From Gammaproteobacteria bacterium (GTDB lineage: Bacteria > Pseudomonadota > Gammaproteobacteria > Pseudomonadales > JADFDG01), in assembly GCA_018262975.1 (NCBI GenBank), contig JADFDG010000001.1, positions 255,355 through 319,354 on the forward strand: a DNA stretch of 64,000 bases. The letters are read 5' to 3'. A model generated the notes under the pieces. That model saw only the letters and a list, made by a program, of their open reading frames with translations. It searched no databases and had not been told where the DNA came from. A program made the translations under genes and the position numbers. Below, one piece after another: positions 21,733 through 30,207 of this stretch (position 1 is its first letter; every line of letters starts with the position of its first letter).

Positions 21733-22610
21733 GCGTTCACCAGCCCGGCGCGCGCCAGCGCCGCACGCACCACCGGCCGCTGCGCTTCCGACAGCACCGT
21801 CAACGGCAGGCGGATGCCGGTGCCCATGCGGCCCATCGCATGCAGTGCCCACTTCACCGGGATCGGGTTGGACTCGACGAACAGCACGCGGTGCAGTTCG
21901 GCGAGTTTCTCGTTGACGGCACGCGCGGTGGCGGCATCACCCTGCAGCGCGGCGGTGCACAACGCGTGCATTTCTGCCGGTGCAACGTTGGCGGTCACGG
22001 AAATGTTGCCGTCGCCGCCCTGCAGCATCAGTTCGACCGCGGTGGCGTCATCGCCCGAATAGACGGCAAAGCCGGCCGGCGCACCGGCGCGGATCTGCTG
22101 CGCGCGCGCCAGTTCGCCGGTGGCTTCCTTGATGCCGACGATGTGCGGGACGCGCGACAGGCGGATGGCCGTCTCCGGCTTCATGTCGCAGGCGGTGCGG
22201 CCGGGCACGTTGTAGAGGATCTGCGGCAGCGCCACCGCGGCGGCGACCGCCTCGTGGTGCTTGACCAGGCCTTCCTGGGTCGGCTTGTTGTAGTACGGCG
22301 TGACCAGCAGCGCCGCGTCGCAGCCGACGTCCTTCGCAGCCTGCGTCAGCTCGATGGCTTCCTTTGTGGAATTGGCGCCGGTGCCGCCGATCACCGGCAC
22401 GCGCTTCTTCGCGCACTCGACGATGAACTTCATGACGCCGACGTGCTCTTCCATGTCCAGCGTGGCCGACTCGCCGGTGGTACCGACGGCGACGATCGCG
22501 TCGGTGCCGCTCGCCACGTGCCAGTCGACAAGCTTCGCCAGCGCGTCGCGGTCGACGTCGCCGTTGTCCAGCATGGGGGTGACGAGAGCAACGATGCTGC
22601 CCTTGATCAT
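21729..22610 (-). CDS. dapA: 4-hydroxy-tetrahydrodipicolinate synthase
   Basis: A 293-residue lyase of the TIM-barrel family that condenses pyruvate with aspartate semialdehyde, the first step toward diaminopimelate and lysine. The Schiff-base lysine is K161 in VGIKEATG. The proton-relay tyrosine is in ILYNVPGRT, and GTTGES and [10 protein letters not shown] are standard. The gene is the first of the dapA-bamC-MBL-purC run and is divergent from gcvR with a 195-base shared upstream region. Confidence 0.96.
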   Translation of the reverse strand: MIKGSIVALVTPMLDNGDVDRDALAKLVDWHVASGTDAIVAVGTTGESATLDMEEHVGVMKFIVECAKKRVPVIGGTGANSTKEAIELTQAAKDVGCDAALLVTPYYNKPTQEGLVKHHEAVAAAVALPQILYNVPGRTACDMKPETAIRLSRVPHIVGIKEATGELARAQQIRAGAPAGFAVYSGDDATAVELMLQGGDGNISVTANVAPAEMHALCTAALQGDAATARAVNEKLAELHRVLFVESNPIPVKWALHAMGRMGTGIRLPLTVLSEAQRPVVRAALARAGLVNA

Positions 22611-22805
22611 GGGATCTCCGCAGGGTGCGTGGTGCGCCGGCCGCCCGGCCGGGAAAGGGCGTAATGGTACGGCGCCGGCCGGGGGATTTCGATAGCGGCC
22701 GGCCGGTCAGTCGCCCCTCTTGCCGGCGAACCGCCCGGCCACCGACACTCGCGGTCCGTCCCGGCTGCCGCCGACCCGGCGACCCCTGCCCCATGGAGAC
22801 CGCTC

Positions 22806-23339
22806 ATGAGCAACGAATACCTCGTACTTTCCGCGCTGGGCAGCGATCGCCCCGGCATCGTCCGCCAACTGGCGAAGGCCGCCGCCGCCAGCGGCTGCAA
22901 CATCGAGGACAGCCGCATGACCGTGCTGGGCGGCGAGTTCGCCGTGCTGATGCTGGTCGCCGGCAGCGAGGCGGCGGTTGCCGCCATGGAGAGCGCCGCG
23001 CCGGAAGTCGGGCGAGAGCTGGGGCTGATGCTGCTGTGCAAACGCACGCGTCCGCGCCAGCCGCAGCCGGCCGCCCGCCCCTACCGCATCGAGGTCAGCG
23101 CCCTCGACCAGCCGGGCCTGGTCCACGAACTGGCCGATTTCTTCTCCAGCCGCCACCTCAACATCGAGGCGCTGGACACCACCACCTACGCGGCGCCGCA
23201 CACCGGTTCGCAGATGTTCGGCCTGTCGATGACCGTGAACATCCCGGCCTCCGTGCAGGTGGCGGCCTTGCGCGAGGAATTCCTCGACCATTGCGACGCG
23301 CGCAACCTCGACGTGTCCTTCGAAGTCGCGCGCGGCTGA
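22806..23339 (+). CDS. gcvR: glycine cleavage system transcriptional repressor (GcvR-like, two ACT domains)
   Basis: A 177-residue protein of two ACT domains: residues 1-80 (LVLSALGSDRPGIVRQLAK...GCNIEDSRMT) and about 88-177 (RIEVSALDQPGLVHELADFF). In E. coli GcvR binds glycine and restrains GcvA. Here the pairing with bcp downstream and dapA upstream is the conserved arrangement of pseudomonads, where the partner is not well studied. It is cytoplasmic, with no DNA-binding domain. The ATG has GAG eight bases upstream. Confidence 0.85.
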   Translation: MSNEYLVLSALGSDRPGIVRQLAKAAAASGCNIEDSRMTVLGGEFAVLMLVAGSEAAVAAMESAAPEVGRELGLMLLCKRTRPRQPQPAARPYRIEVSALDQPGLVHELADFFSSRHLNIEALDTTTYAAPHTGSQMFGLSMTVNIPASVQVAALREEFLDHCDARNLDVSFEVARG

Positions 23340-23379
23340 CCCCCCCTTCTTGTACCGACCAGAGCAGGAGATGACGACC

Positions 23380-23844
23380 ATGACCGTGACCGTTGGCCAA
23401 CCGGTTCCCGATTTCACTGCCGCCGCCACCAGCGGCAAGGACATCGTGCTGTCCGCGCTGAGGGGCTGGAATGCGGTGATCTACTTCTACCCCAAGGACG
23501 ACACCCCCGGCTGCACGCTGGAAGCCCAGGGTTTTCGCGATCACTACGCGGAATTCAAGGCGGCGAAGACCGTGGTTTTCGGCGTGTCGCGTGACTCGCT
23601 GGGTTCGCACGACAAGTTCCGCTGCAAGTACAGCCTGCCCTTCGAGCTGATCAGCGACGACAGCGAAACGCTGTGCCGGCTGTTCGGCGTGATCAAGCAG
23701 AAGAACATGTACGGCAAGCAGGTGATGGGCATCGAGCGCAGCACCTTCCTCATCGACGGCAACGGCGTGCTGCGTCGTGAATGGCGCGGCGTGAAGGTCG
23801 ACGGACACGTCGCCGAAGTCCTCGCCACCGCCCGCGAACTCTGA
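23380..23844 (+). CDS. bcp: thioredoxin-dependent peroxiredoxin, PrxQ/Bcp
   Basis: A 154-residue peroxiredoxin that reduces peroxides. The peroxidatic cysteine is C45 in DDTPGCTLEA. The E. coli resolving position C50 is glutamine here. C82 (KFRCKYS) is where the other PrxQ subclass has its resolving cysteine, so this is probably an atypical two-cysteine enzyme of that type. Of two ATGs nine bases apart I chose 23380, which leaves AGGAG at the right distance. It follows gcvR by 40 bases. Confidence 0.92.
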   Translation: MTVTVGQPVPDFTAAATSGKDIVLSALRGWNAVIYFYPKDDTPGCTLEAQGFRDHYAEFKAAKTVVFGVSRDSLGSHDKFRCKYSLPFELISDDSETLCRLFGVIKQKNMYGKQVMGIERSTFLIDGNGVLRREWRGVKVDGHVAEVLATAREL

Positions 23845-23849
23845 TCGGT

Positions 23850-23926
23850 GTAGCGAGGGGGCCATGCCCCCGATGCTTTTCGGGATGTGAAGAGCAAGAG
23901 CGTCGGGGGCATGGCCCCCTCTCTAC
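23850..23926. repeat. GTAG-type REP/BIME hairpin, copy A
   Basis: A 77-bp inverted repeat from GTAG (23850) to CTAC (23926). Its arms are GAGGGGGCCATGCCCCCGA and its near-complement, each arm being itself a small hairpin. A relative lies at 61409-61476. It sits between the convergent ends of bcp and tusA and can serve as a two-way terminator. The GTAG head and double palindrome are typical of REP elements moved by RAYT transposases. Confidence 0.75.
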
Positions 23927-23933
23927 ATGGGAA

Positions 23934-24203
23934 TCAAGGCGAAGGGCCGCGTTCGATCCAGAACAGGTACTGGCCGCCGGACACCGCGCTGCCCAGCAGG
24001 CGGTGCGGCGCCTGGCGCAACCAGGCCGGGATGTCGCGCGCGGCACCGGCATCGGTTGCCACCACTTCCAGCACCGCGCCGGCCGCCATGCGGTGCAGCA
24101 ACTGCTTGGTGCGCAGCAACGGCAGCGGGCAGCGCAGGCCGGTGCAGTCCAGGTGCTCGTCGATGCGCGCCGGCGGGTGATCGGTTTGCTCGGGATCGGT
24201 CAT
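23934..24203 (-). CDS. TusA-family sulfurtransferase
   Basis: An 89-residue protein of the TusA/SirA family. The catalytic cysteine sits in the CPxP motif (LRCPLPLLRTK) at about residue 25, after the DCTGLRCP entry typical of the family. TusA-like proteins carry sulfur for tRNA thiolation or other sulfur transfers. The exact partner is not shown by its neighbours. It is convergent with bcp; its start lies next to the divergent M48 protease gene. Confidence 0.82.
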   Translation of the reverse strand: MTDPEQTDHPPARIDEHLDCTGLRCPLPLLRTKQLLHRMAAGAVLEVVATDAGAARDIPAWLRQAPHRLLGSAVSGGQYLFWIERGPSP

Positions 24204-24273
24204 GGCACCAACGCGTCCGGCCGTGGTCTACTCGGTCGTACAGCATACCCAACCTGCCGGAAGCGATGCGAAC

Positions 24274-25743
24274 GTGCGCCTGACTGCCCTTCTCACCCGG
24301 CCGCTCGCGGGTCTTGCGTTGCTGGCGCTTGCAAGCGCCGGCACCGGTCCGGCCGTCGCGGCCAACGATGCCGAACTGCCCTCACTGGGGGATGCCGGTT
24401 CGGGCATCGTATCGCTGGAAACCGAGCGTCGCCTGGGCGCGGCCTGGTTGCGCGCGCTGCGCGCACAGGCAACGCTCTACCAGGATCCACTGGTCACCGA
24501 CTACGCCGAGAACCTCGCCTACCGGCTCGCCTCGCACAGCGACCTGGTGGAACCGCGCTTGTCGCTGGTGATCCTCAACAACGCGGAAATCAACGCCTTC
24601 GCCGTGCCGGGCGGCGTGATGGGCCTGAATGCCGGCCTGCTGCTCAATGCCGGCAGCGAGGACGAGGCGGCCTCGGTGATCGCGCACGAACTGGCCCACC
24701 TGTCGCAACGCCACTACGCGCGCAGCCTCGACACGCAGCGTCGCCAGCAGCCTCTGGCGCTGACCGCGCTGCTCGCCAGCATCCTGGTGGCAGCCACCGT
24801 CGGCGGCGACGCCGGCGCGGCCGCCATTGCCGGCACGCAGGCCGGCCTGCTGCAGAACCAGCTGGCACATTCGCGTGACCACGAACGGGAGGCTGACCGC
24901 GTGGGGATGCAGACGCTGGCCCGGGCCAGCTTCGACCCCCAGGCCATGCCGGCCTTTTTCGAGCGGCTGAACCGTGCCGCACCGCTGGATCCCGACCGCT
25001 ACCCGGAGTACCTGCGGACGCACCCGGTGACGGAAGCGCGCATCAGCGATACGCGGAATCGCGCCCGGCAGCTGCCGGTGCCACCGCTGCATGCCGACAG
25101 CCTGGATTTCCTGCTGGTACGCGCGCGCCTCGCCGTGTCCTTCGCGCGGGACCCGGCCGTATCGGTGGCCGGCTTCCGCGCCGCGCTGGCGGATGCCGCG
25201 GCGGCGCAACAGCCAGCCCTGCGCTACGGGCTGGCGCTGGCGCTGCTGCGCGCGGAGCGGCACGCCGAGGCACTGCAGGCGCTGGCGCCGTTGCGCAGCG
25301 AGGCACCCGAGCGCATCGCCTACCGGGTCACCGAGGGCGAAATCCTGCTGGCGATGGACCAGCCGGCGCAGGCCGCCGAACTGCTCACCGCCGGCCTGGC
25401 GGTCGCCCCCGACAATTACCCGCTGGCGATGACCGCCGCGCAGGCCTGGCTGCGCGCCAGACGCGCCGATCGCGCGCTCGCCTTGCTGGAGCGTCAGGCG
25501 CTGCTGCGGCGCGAGGACCCGGTAGTCTGGCAGGCACTGGCACGCGCCCGCGGCGATACCGGAGACATTGTCGGCGTGCACGCGGCCCGCGCCGAGGTGC
25601 TGTTCCTGCGCAACCAGCCGGACCAGGCCAGCGAGCAACTGGAACTCGGCATCGGCAAGGCCGGCGAGGATTTCGTGCGCGCCGCGCCGCTGCACAACCG
25701 CTTGCGCGAGATGCAGCAGACGCGCAACGATTTCAAACCCTGA
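24274..25743 (+). CDS. bepA: M48 periplasmic metalloprotease with TPR domain (BepA-like)
   Basis: A 489-residue protein, nearly the length of E. coli BepA. It has a signal peptide (LAGLALLALASAGTGPAVA), an M48 peptidase domain with zinc motif HELAH at residues 138-142 and a second ligand in DHEREADRVGM, then a C-terminal TPR region (LRYGLALALLRAERHAEAL and onward). BepA assists or degrades stalled outer-membrane proteins such as LptD. I chose the GTG at 24274 since it starts the signal peptide; an ATG at 24202 would add 24 residues and overlap tusA. It fits with bamC 2.5 kb away but not in the same operon. Confidence 0.88.
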   Translation: MRLTALLTRPLAGLALLALASAGTGPAVAANDAELPSLGDAGSGIVSLETERRLGAAWLRALRAQATLYQDPLVTDYAENLAYRLASHSDLVEPRLSLVILNNAEINAFAVPGGVMGLNAGLLLNAGSEDEAASVIAHELAHLSQRHYARSLDTQRRQQPLALTALLASILVAATVGGDAGAAAIAGTQAGLLQNQLAHSRDHEREADRVGMQTLARASFDPQAMPAFFERLNRAAPLDPDRYPEYLRTHPVTEARISDTRNRARQLPVPPLHADSLDFLLVRARLAVSFARDPAVSVAGFRAALADAAAAQQPALRYGLALALLRAERHAEALQALAPLRSEAPERIAYRVTEGEILLAMDQPAQAAELLTAGLAVAPDNYPLAMTAAQAWLRARRADRALALLERQALLRREDPVVWQALARARGDTGDIVGVHAARAEVLFLRNQPDQASEQLELGIGKAGEDFVRAAPLHNRLREMQQTRNDFKP

Positions 25744-25766
25744 CCCACCCGACCGGAGCACCACCC

Positions 25767-26234
25767 ATGTCCGAGCACGGCGCCACCCTCGAGTGGAAGC
25801 TCGCCGCCGACCGCGAGTTCACCTTCGATACCTACAATCGCGATCACAACTGGCTGTTCAAGGGCGGGCACGTGGTGCCTGCCTCCTCCGGCGTCGCCTT
25901 CGGCGGCAATCCCGACAACGTCAATCCCGACGAAGCGGTCATTGCCGCCTGCGCCGGCTGCCACCTGCTCACCTTCCTGGCCATCGCCGCGAAGAAGAAG
26001 CTGAAAGTGCTCTCCTACACCGACCACCCCACCGGCACCCTCGACAAGAACGAGGAAGGCCGCACCGCCATCGTGCAGATCACCCTGCGCCCGAAAGTGC
26101 AGTTCGCCGCCGACACGCCGGTGGACGACGCCACCCTGGCCGCCCTGCACGACAGCGCGCACCGCAACTGCTTCGTGGCCAACTCGCTGCGCTGCCCGGT
26201 GCACATCAAGCCGGTCTACGTGGTGCACGGCTGA
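25767..26234 (+). CDS. OsmC family protein
   Basis: A 155-residue protein with the OsmC/Ohr fold. One conserved cysteine is in ACAGCHLLTFLAIA at about residue 65, and a second is in the C-terminal LRCPVHIKP. Family members reduce organic hydroperoxides using these two cysteines. This one is of the general OsmC type (YhfA-like), not clearly Ohr. A GGAGC ribosome site precedes the ATG. It is followed within one base by the lipase gene, so they are co-translated. Confidence 0.85.
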   Translation: MSEHGATLEWKLAADREFTFDTYNRDHNWLFKGGHVVPASSGVAFGGNPDNVNPDEAVIAACAGCHLLTFLAIAAKKKLKVLSYTDHPTGTLDKNEEGRTAIVQITLRPKVQFAADTPVDDATLAALHDSAHRNCFVANSLRCPVHIKPVYVVHG

Positions 26235-26235
26235 C

Positions 26236-27099
26236 ATGTTCACCGACACCCTGCACGTGCTGGAATGGGTGGCACTGGCCGCCATCGCCATCAGTTTCGC
26301 CGGAGCGCTGGTCCTGTACCTGCTGTGGTACTGGGCGCGACGTACCGACCGCGAACGCAAGGCCATGCCCGGCGCGTCGCTGCAGCCGCTCAACCCCCTG
26401 CTGGGGCTGGCCGCCATCGTCCCGGAAGCCTCCAGTTTCGCGCTGCTGGTACTGACCTACCCGCTGCGCATCATCCACGACCTGGCACCGTTCCGTGCCC
26501 AGGAACACGGCCGCGAGCCGATCATCCTGGTGCATGGCTGGGGCGCCAACAGCGCCTGTTTCCTCGGCGTGCAACTGTGGCTGAAGGCACGCGGCTACAA
26601 GAACGTGTACGCGGTGAGTTACACGCCGCCGGTGATCCGCGCGGAAAAACTGGCCGCGCAACTGGCGCGCCATGTCGACAAGGCCCTGGCGGCCACCGGT
26701 GCGCCGAAGGTGAACATCGTCGCGCACAGCATGGGCGGCCTGCTGACCCGCTACGCGATCAAGCACCTGGACATGGGTGGCAAGGTCGGCAAGGTCATCA
26801 CCCTCGGCTCGCCGCACATGGGCTCGAAGCTGGCGTCCTTCGTGCCCGGTGGCGGCAACGTGCCGCAGATGCGCTACCGCTCGGATTTCATCAACGCGTT
26901 GGCCGACGGCGGCCTCACCCCCGGCGACCAGGTGCGCTACTACTCGATCTACTCGGAGTTCGACAACTTCGTGCTGCCGGCACATTCCTCGGTGCTCGAG
27001 GGTGCCGAGAACATCCACGTGCACTACCACGGGCATTGCGCGCTGCTGTACAGCCCGGCGGTATTCCGTCGCATCGAGCAGTGCCTCGAGGACGACTGA
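26236..27099 (+). CDS. alpha/beta-hydrolase lipase, membrane-anchored
   Basis: A 287-residue lipase-like hydrolase. A single N-terminal membrane helix (ALAAIAISFAGALVLYLLWYW) anchors it. The oxyanion sequence ILVHGWGANSAC and the nucleophile serine S165 in AHSMGG follow, with the acid and histidine probably in YSEFDNFVLP and YHGHCALL. It resembles bacterial triacylglycerol lipases of the LipA type in layout. It follows the OsmC gene by one base and ends at a strong terminator. Confidence 0.82.
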   Translation: MFTDTLHVLEWVALAAIAISFAGALVLYLLWYWARRTDRERKAMPGASLQPLNPLLGLAAIVPEASSFALLVLTYPLRIIHDLAPFRAQEHGREPIILVHGWGANSACFLGVQLWLKARGYKNVYAVSYTPPVIRAEKLAAQLARHVDKALAATGAPKVNIVAHSMGGLLTRYAIKHLDMGGKVGKVITLGSPHMGSKLASFVPGGGNVPQMRYRSDFINALADGGLTPGDQVRYYSIYSEFDNFVLPAHSSVLEGAENIHVHYHGHCALLYSPAVFRRIEQCLEDD

Positions 27100-27128
27100 A
27101 AAAAGCCCGGCATTGCCGGGCTTTTTCG
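27098..27128 (+). terminator. intrinsic terminator after the lipase gene
   Basis: GCCCGGCA and TGCCGGGC (27105-27121) form an 8-bp stem flanked by an A run and a T run. It also faces nadA, which ends at 27139 on the other strand. Confidence 0.88.
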
Positions 27129-27138
27129 TTTCGGCTGC

Positions 27139-28203
27139 TCAGCGGCGGCCGGGCCTGGCCGCCAGTTCCTTGCCGAAGGCCAGCATGCGCTGCAGCGGCA
27201 CCACCGCCTTGGCGCCCACGACCGGGTCCACGTGGATCTCGTTCTGCGCCGCGTAGCCGCTGTCTTCCAGCACGCGGCACAGTGCCTCCAGGCCGTTCAT
27301 GGCCATCCACGGGCAATGCGCGCAGGAGCGACAGGTCGCACCGGTACCGGCGGTCGGCGCCTCGATGAATTCCTTGTCCGGGCACAACTGCATCATCTTG
27401 TAGAAGATGCCCTTGTCGGTGGCGACGATGAAGCGCCGGTTGGGGAGGTTCTGCGCGGCCCGGATCAGTTGCGAGGTGGAACCGACCACGTCGGCGAGCG
27501 CCACCACCGCTGCCGGCGACTCCGGGTGCACCAGCACGGCGGCATCCGGGTAGACGCGCTTGAGGTCTTCGAGTTGCTTCGCCTTGAATTCCTCGTGAAC
27601 GATGCAGGCACCGTCCCACACCAGCACGTCGGCGCCGGATTTCTTGGTGACGTAGTCGCCCAGGTGCTTGTCCGGCGCCCAGATGATCTTCTCGCCGCGC
27701 TCGGCCAGGTGCTCCATCAGCTCGACGGCGATGGACGAGGTGACGACCCAGTCGGCGCGCGCCTTCACCGCCGCCGAGGTATTCGCATAGACCACCACGG
27801 TACGATCCGGGTGACGGTCACAGAATTCGCTGAAGCGGTCGATCGGGCAGCCGAGGTCCAGCGAACAGGTGGCTTCCAGCGTCGGCATCAGCACGCGCTT
27901 TTCCGGGGAGAGGATCTTTGCCGTCTCGCCCATGAACTTCACCCCGGCGACCACCAGCGTCTTTGCCGGATGATCATGGCCGAAGCGCGCCATCTCCAGC
28001 GAATCGGACACGCAGCCGCCGGTTTCCTCGGCCAGCGCCTGCACGTCGTGGTCGGTGTAGTAGTGGGCAACCAGCACCGCCTCCTGTGCCTTCAGTTGCG
28101 CCTTGATGCGGCGGATGAAGTCGTCCTTCTGCGCCGGGCTCAGCGCCGGCGGATCGTTCTCGTGGGCCAGGTGGTCGCGGACGAAATCGATGGTGCTGGA
28201 CAT
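27139..28203 (-). CDS. nadA: quinolinate synthase
   Basis: A 354-residue iron-sulfur enzyme that makes quinolinate from iminoaspartate and dihydroxyacetone phosphate, the second step of NAD synthesis. Cysteines expected to hold the 4Fe-4S cluster are in [19 protein letters not shown] TGGC, in [11 protein letters not shown] and in [32 protein letters not shown] is the family entry motif. The start at 28203 has GGAGG upstream. It is convergent with the lipase gene and divergent from ompW. Confidence 0.95.
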   Translation of the reverse strand: MSSTIDFVRDHLAHENDPPALSPAQKDDFIRRIKAQLKAQEAVLVAHYYTDHDVQALAEETGGCVSDSLEMARFGHDHPAKTLVVAGVKFMGETAKILSPEKRVLMPTLEATCSLDLGCPIDRFSEFCDRHPDRTVVVYANTSAAVKARADWVVTSSIAVELMEHLAERGEKIIWAPDKHLGDYVTKKSGADVLVWDGACIVHEEFKAKQLEDLKRVYPDAAVLVHPESPAAVVALADVVGSTSQLIRAAQNLPNRRFIVATDKGIFYKMMQLCPDKEFIEAPTAGTGATCRSCAHCPWMAMNGLEALCRVLEDSGYAAQNEIHVDPVVGAKAVVPLQRMLAFGKELAARPGRR

Positions 28204-28286
28204 GGGGCCTCCGTCAGGGAGCGGGAGGATAACAAACCTCGCGGCGAGGATCGGGCCTGACATTCCCATACACTTTGCATGGTCTA

Positions 28287-28351
28287 TTGACCGGCGTCAT
28301 GGCAGGCCCATATGACACCCACGCACCCGGGTGAACGTTGACGGGCATCAG
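28287..28351 (+). promoter_or_regulatory. two FNR/Anr-like sites upstream of ompW
   Basis: TTGACCGGCGTCAT (28287-28300) and TTGACGGGCATCAG (28338-28351) both match the TTGAY-N4-RTCAR layout of FNR-type sites. They lie 125 and 74 bases before the ompW ATG. ompW is under FNR in enteric bacteria, so the placement makes sense, but either could instead serve nadA. Confidence 0.35.
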
Positions 28352-28411
28352 CATTCGCGCGAACGGTCGGCTTAACGTGGCGGCGCTTCTTTCCTTCAAC
28401 GAGGTTCCGTC

Positions 28412-29083
28412 ATGAAAGTCACCGTGCTGAAGTCTGCTGTAGCACTTGCCCTGGTCTCCGCCGCGCCGCTGGCGCTGGCCTACGAGGAGGGGTCCTGGCT
28501 GGCCCGTTTTGGCTATACCGTGGTCGCCCCCGACGCATCTTCCTCCTCTGCGCTCGGTGACATTGCCGACGTGGATGACGGTTCCTCGCCGGGCATCAGT
28601 TTCACTTACATGCTGACGCCGTCGCTGGGCGTGGAAGTGCTGGGCGCGCTGCCGTTCTCGCATGACATCAACGGTGCCGGCGCGCTGGCCGGCGTGCAGA
28701 TCGGCGAGACCCAGCACCTGCCGCCGACCGTGTCACTGCAGTGGTACCCGGCGATGGCCGGCAAACTGCAGCCTTACCTCGGCGTGGGCCTGAACTACAC
28801 GACGTTCTTCGAATCGGAAACCACCGCCGCCTTCACCGCCGCTGTCGATGGACTGGCCCCGGGAACCACCAGCACCGACATCGAACTGGATGATTCCTTC
28901 GGCCTCGCCCTGCAGGCCGGCGTGGACTATGCGCTGAACGACAAGTGGCTGATCAACGCTGCCGTGTGGAACATCGACATCGAGACCACCGCCGACGTGA
29001 AGCGCAACGGCGCGCACCTGCTCGACGTGGATGTCGCGATCGATCCGTGGGTCTACATGATCGGTGCCGGCTACCGCTTCTGA
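28412..29083 (+). CDS. ompW: OmpW-family outer-membrane protein
   Basis: A 223-residue protein with a signal peptide (SAVALALVSAAPLALA), the OmpW opening GSWLARFGYTVVAP, the central GISFTYMLTPSLGVEVL and LQPYLGVGLNYTTFF, and the C-terminal barrel strand ending in GAGYRF. OmpW is an eight-stranded barrel with a hydrophobic channel, linked to small hydrophobic solutes and to oxygen-dependent control. The AGG ribosome site is at 28398-28405. It ends at a hairpin at about 29107. Confidence 0.92.
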   Translation: MKVTVLKSAVALALVSAAPLALAYEEGSWLARFGYTVVAPDASSSSALGDIADVDDGSSPGISFTYMLTPSLGVEVLGALPFSHDINGAGALAGVQIGETQHLPPTVSLQWYPAMAGKLQPYLGVGLNYTTFFESETTAAFTAAVDGLAPGTTSTDIELDDSFGLALQAGVDYALNDKWLINAAVWNIDIETTADVKRNGAHLLDVDVAIDPWVYMIGAGYRF

Positions 29084-29105
29084 TCAGTTGATCGCGCGGT
29101 ACGAC

Positions 29106-29136
29106 GAGGGGCGACCGCCACGCGGCCGCCCCTTTT
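29106..29136 (+). terminator. intrinsic terminator after ompW
   Basis: AGGGGCG and CGCCCCT (29107-29133) close a stem with a further GC-rich inner hairpin, followed by TTTT. It overlaps the end of the convergent oxidoreductase gene. Confidence 0.7.
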
Positions 29137-30143
29137 CATTGCACGAAATTCCGCGGAAGTTGCGCAGCCAGTATCCGCGCGGCCAAGGCATGCCCCGACA
29201 GCCAGGCGCCTTCCACCCGCCCGCCGCTGCACCAGTCGCCGCACACGCCCAGTTGCAGCGCCTCATCGTAGGCTGACGCATCGACCACCGCGTGCCCGGT
29301 GCGCGCGAAGCGCCAGCGGTGCGCGGCGAGCCAGGCCGGCTCCGGTGCCTGCGGCGCCACCACCTGTGCAAACCAGCGATGCAGGTGACGGGCGACGGCG
29401 TCGGCCGGCGCCTCCAGGTGTTCCTCGGACCACCCCGGCGCGGCGTGCAGCACCCAGGTTTCCGGCATCATCGCGCGCCCGGGCTTGCCGCTGTTGCGCG
29501 CCAGCCAGCTCACCGGCTGGCCACGGGCGAACGCGGCATCCAGGCGGATGCCGCTCGGCTCGTCGTAACCGACCACCACCGCCCAGCAGGACTCCATCAC
29601 CGCGCCGGTGGCCAGCGCATGCAGCACCGGGGACGCCACCAGCAGCGGCGCAGCCTGCGGCGCGGGTGCTGCCACCACCAGCACATCGAAGCCGTCGAAC
29701 ACGAGGTGTTCTGCGGCGTGCAGCGACCAGCGGTGCGCACCGCGCGACACCGACTCGATGCGCGTGCCAGTACACAACACGATCTGGCGGCCGAGCAACT
29801 GCTGGGCGATCGCCGTCATCGACGGCGTGCCCACCCAGCGCGGCGTGTCGTCGGGCGACGGCAACAGCCGGCCGGTGGCGTCGATCACGTGCGGCTGGAC
29901 ATCCCAGCGCGCCACCGCGCCGGCGGCGCGCCAGGCATCGACCTGGGCGACAAAGGCAGGGTCGCGCGCGGTGAAATACTGCGCACCGAGGTCGAAGCCG
30001 GTCCCGTGGTCACGGCGCGTGGCCAGCCGCCCGCCGGTGCCGCGGCTCTTCTCGAACACATCGACGCGGCAACCGGCCGCTGCCAGGCGGGCGGCACAGG
30101 CCAGGCCGGCAATTCCGGCACCGATGACGGCAACGCGCAGCAT
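29136..30143 (-). CDS. FAD-dependent oxidoreductase (renalase-like NAD(P)-binding family)
   Basis: A 335-residue flavoprotein starting directly with the dinucleotide-binding motif VIGAGIAGLACA and the EKSRGTGGRLATRR stretch typical of renalase-like and related amine-oxidase-type proteins. FDLGAQYFTARDP follows. The C terminus carries the FAD-closing motif LGVCGDWCSGGRVEGAWLSG. Substrate is unknown; bacterial renalases repair misreduced NAD(P)H isomers, but others of this type differ. I chose the ATG at 30143; another lies ten codons upstream. Convergent with ompW. Confidence 0.82.
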   Translation of the reverse strand: MLRVAVIGAGIAGLACAARLAAAGCRVDVFEKSRGTGGRLATRRDHGTGFDLGAQYFTARDPAFVAQVDAWRAAGAVARWDVQPHVIDATGRLLPSPDDTPRWVGTPSMTAIAQQLLGRQIVLCTGTRIESVSRGAHRWSLHAAEHLVFDGFDVLVVAAPAPQAAPLLVASPVLHALATGAVMESCWAVVVGYDEPSGIRLDAAFARGQPVSWLARNSGKPGRAMMPETWVLHAAPGWSEEHLEAPADAVARHLHRWFAQVVAPQAPEPAWLAAHRWRFARTGHAVVDASAYDEALQLGVCGDWCSGGRVEGAWLSGHALAARILAAQLPRNFVQ

Positions 30144-30207
30144 GGAAAAATCCGAGTGACCCGGTGCGCCCATTCTAGGGCGCGACCGGCCGACGGACCC
30201 TCAGGAA

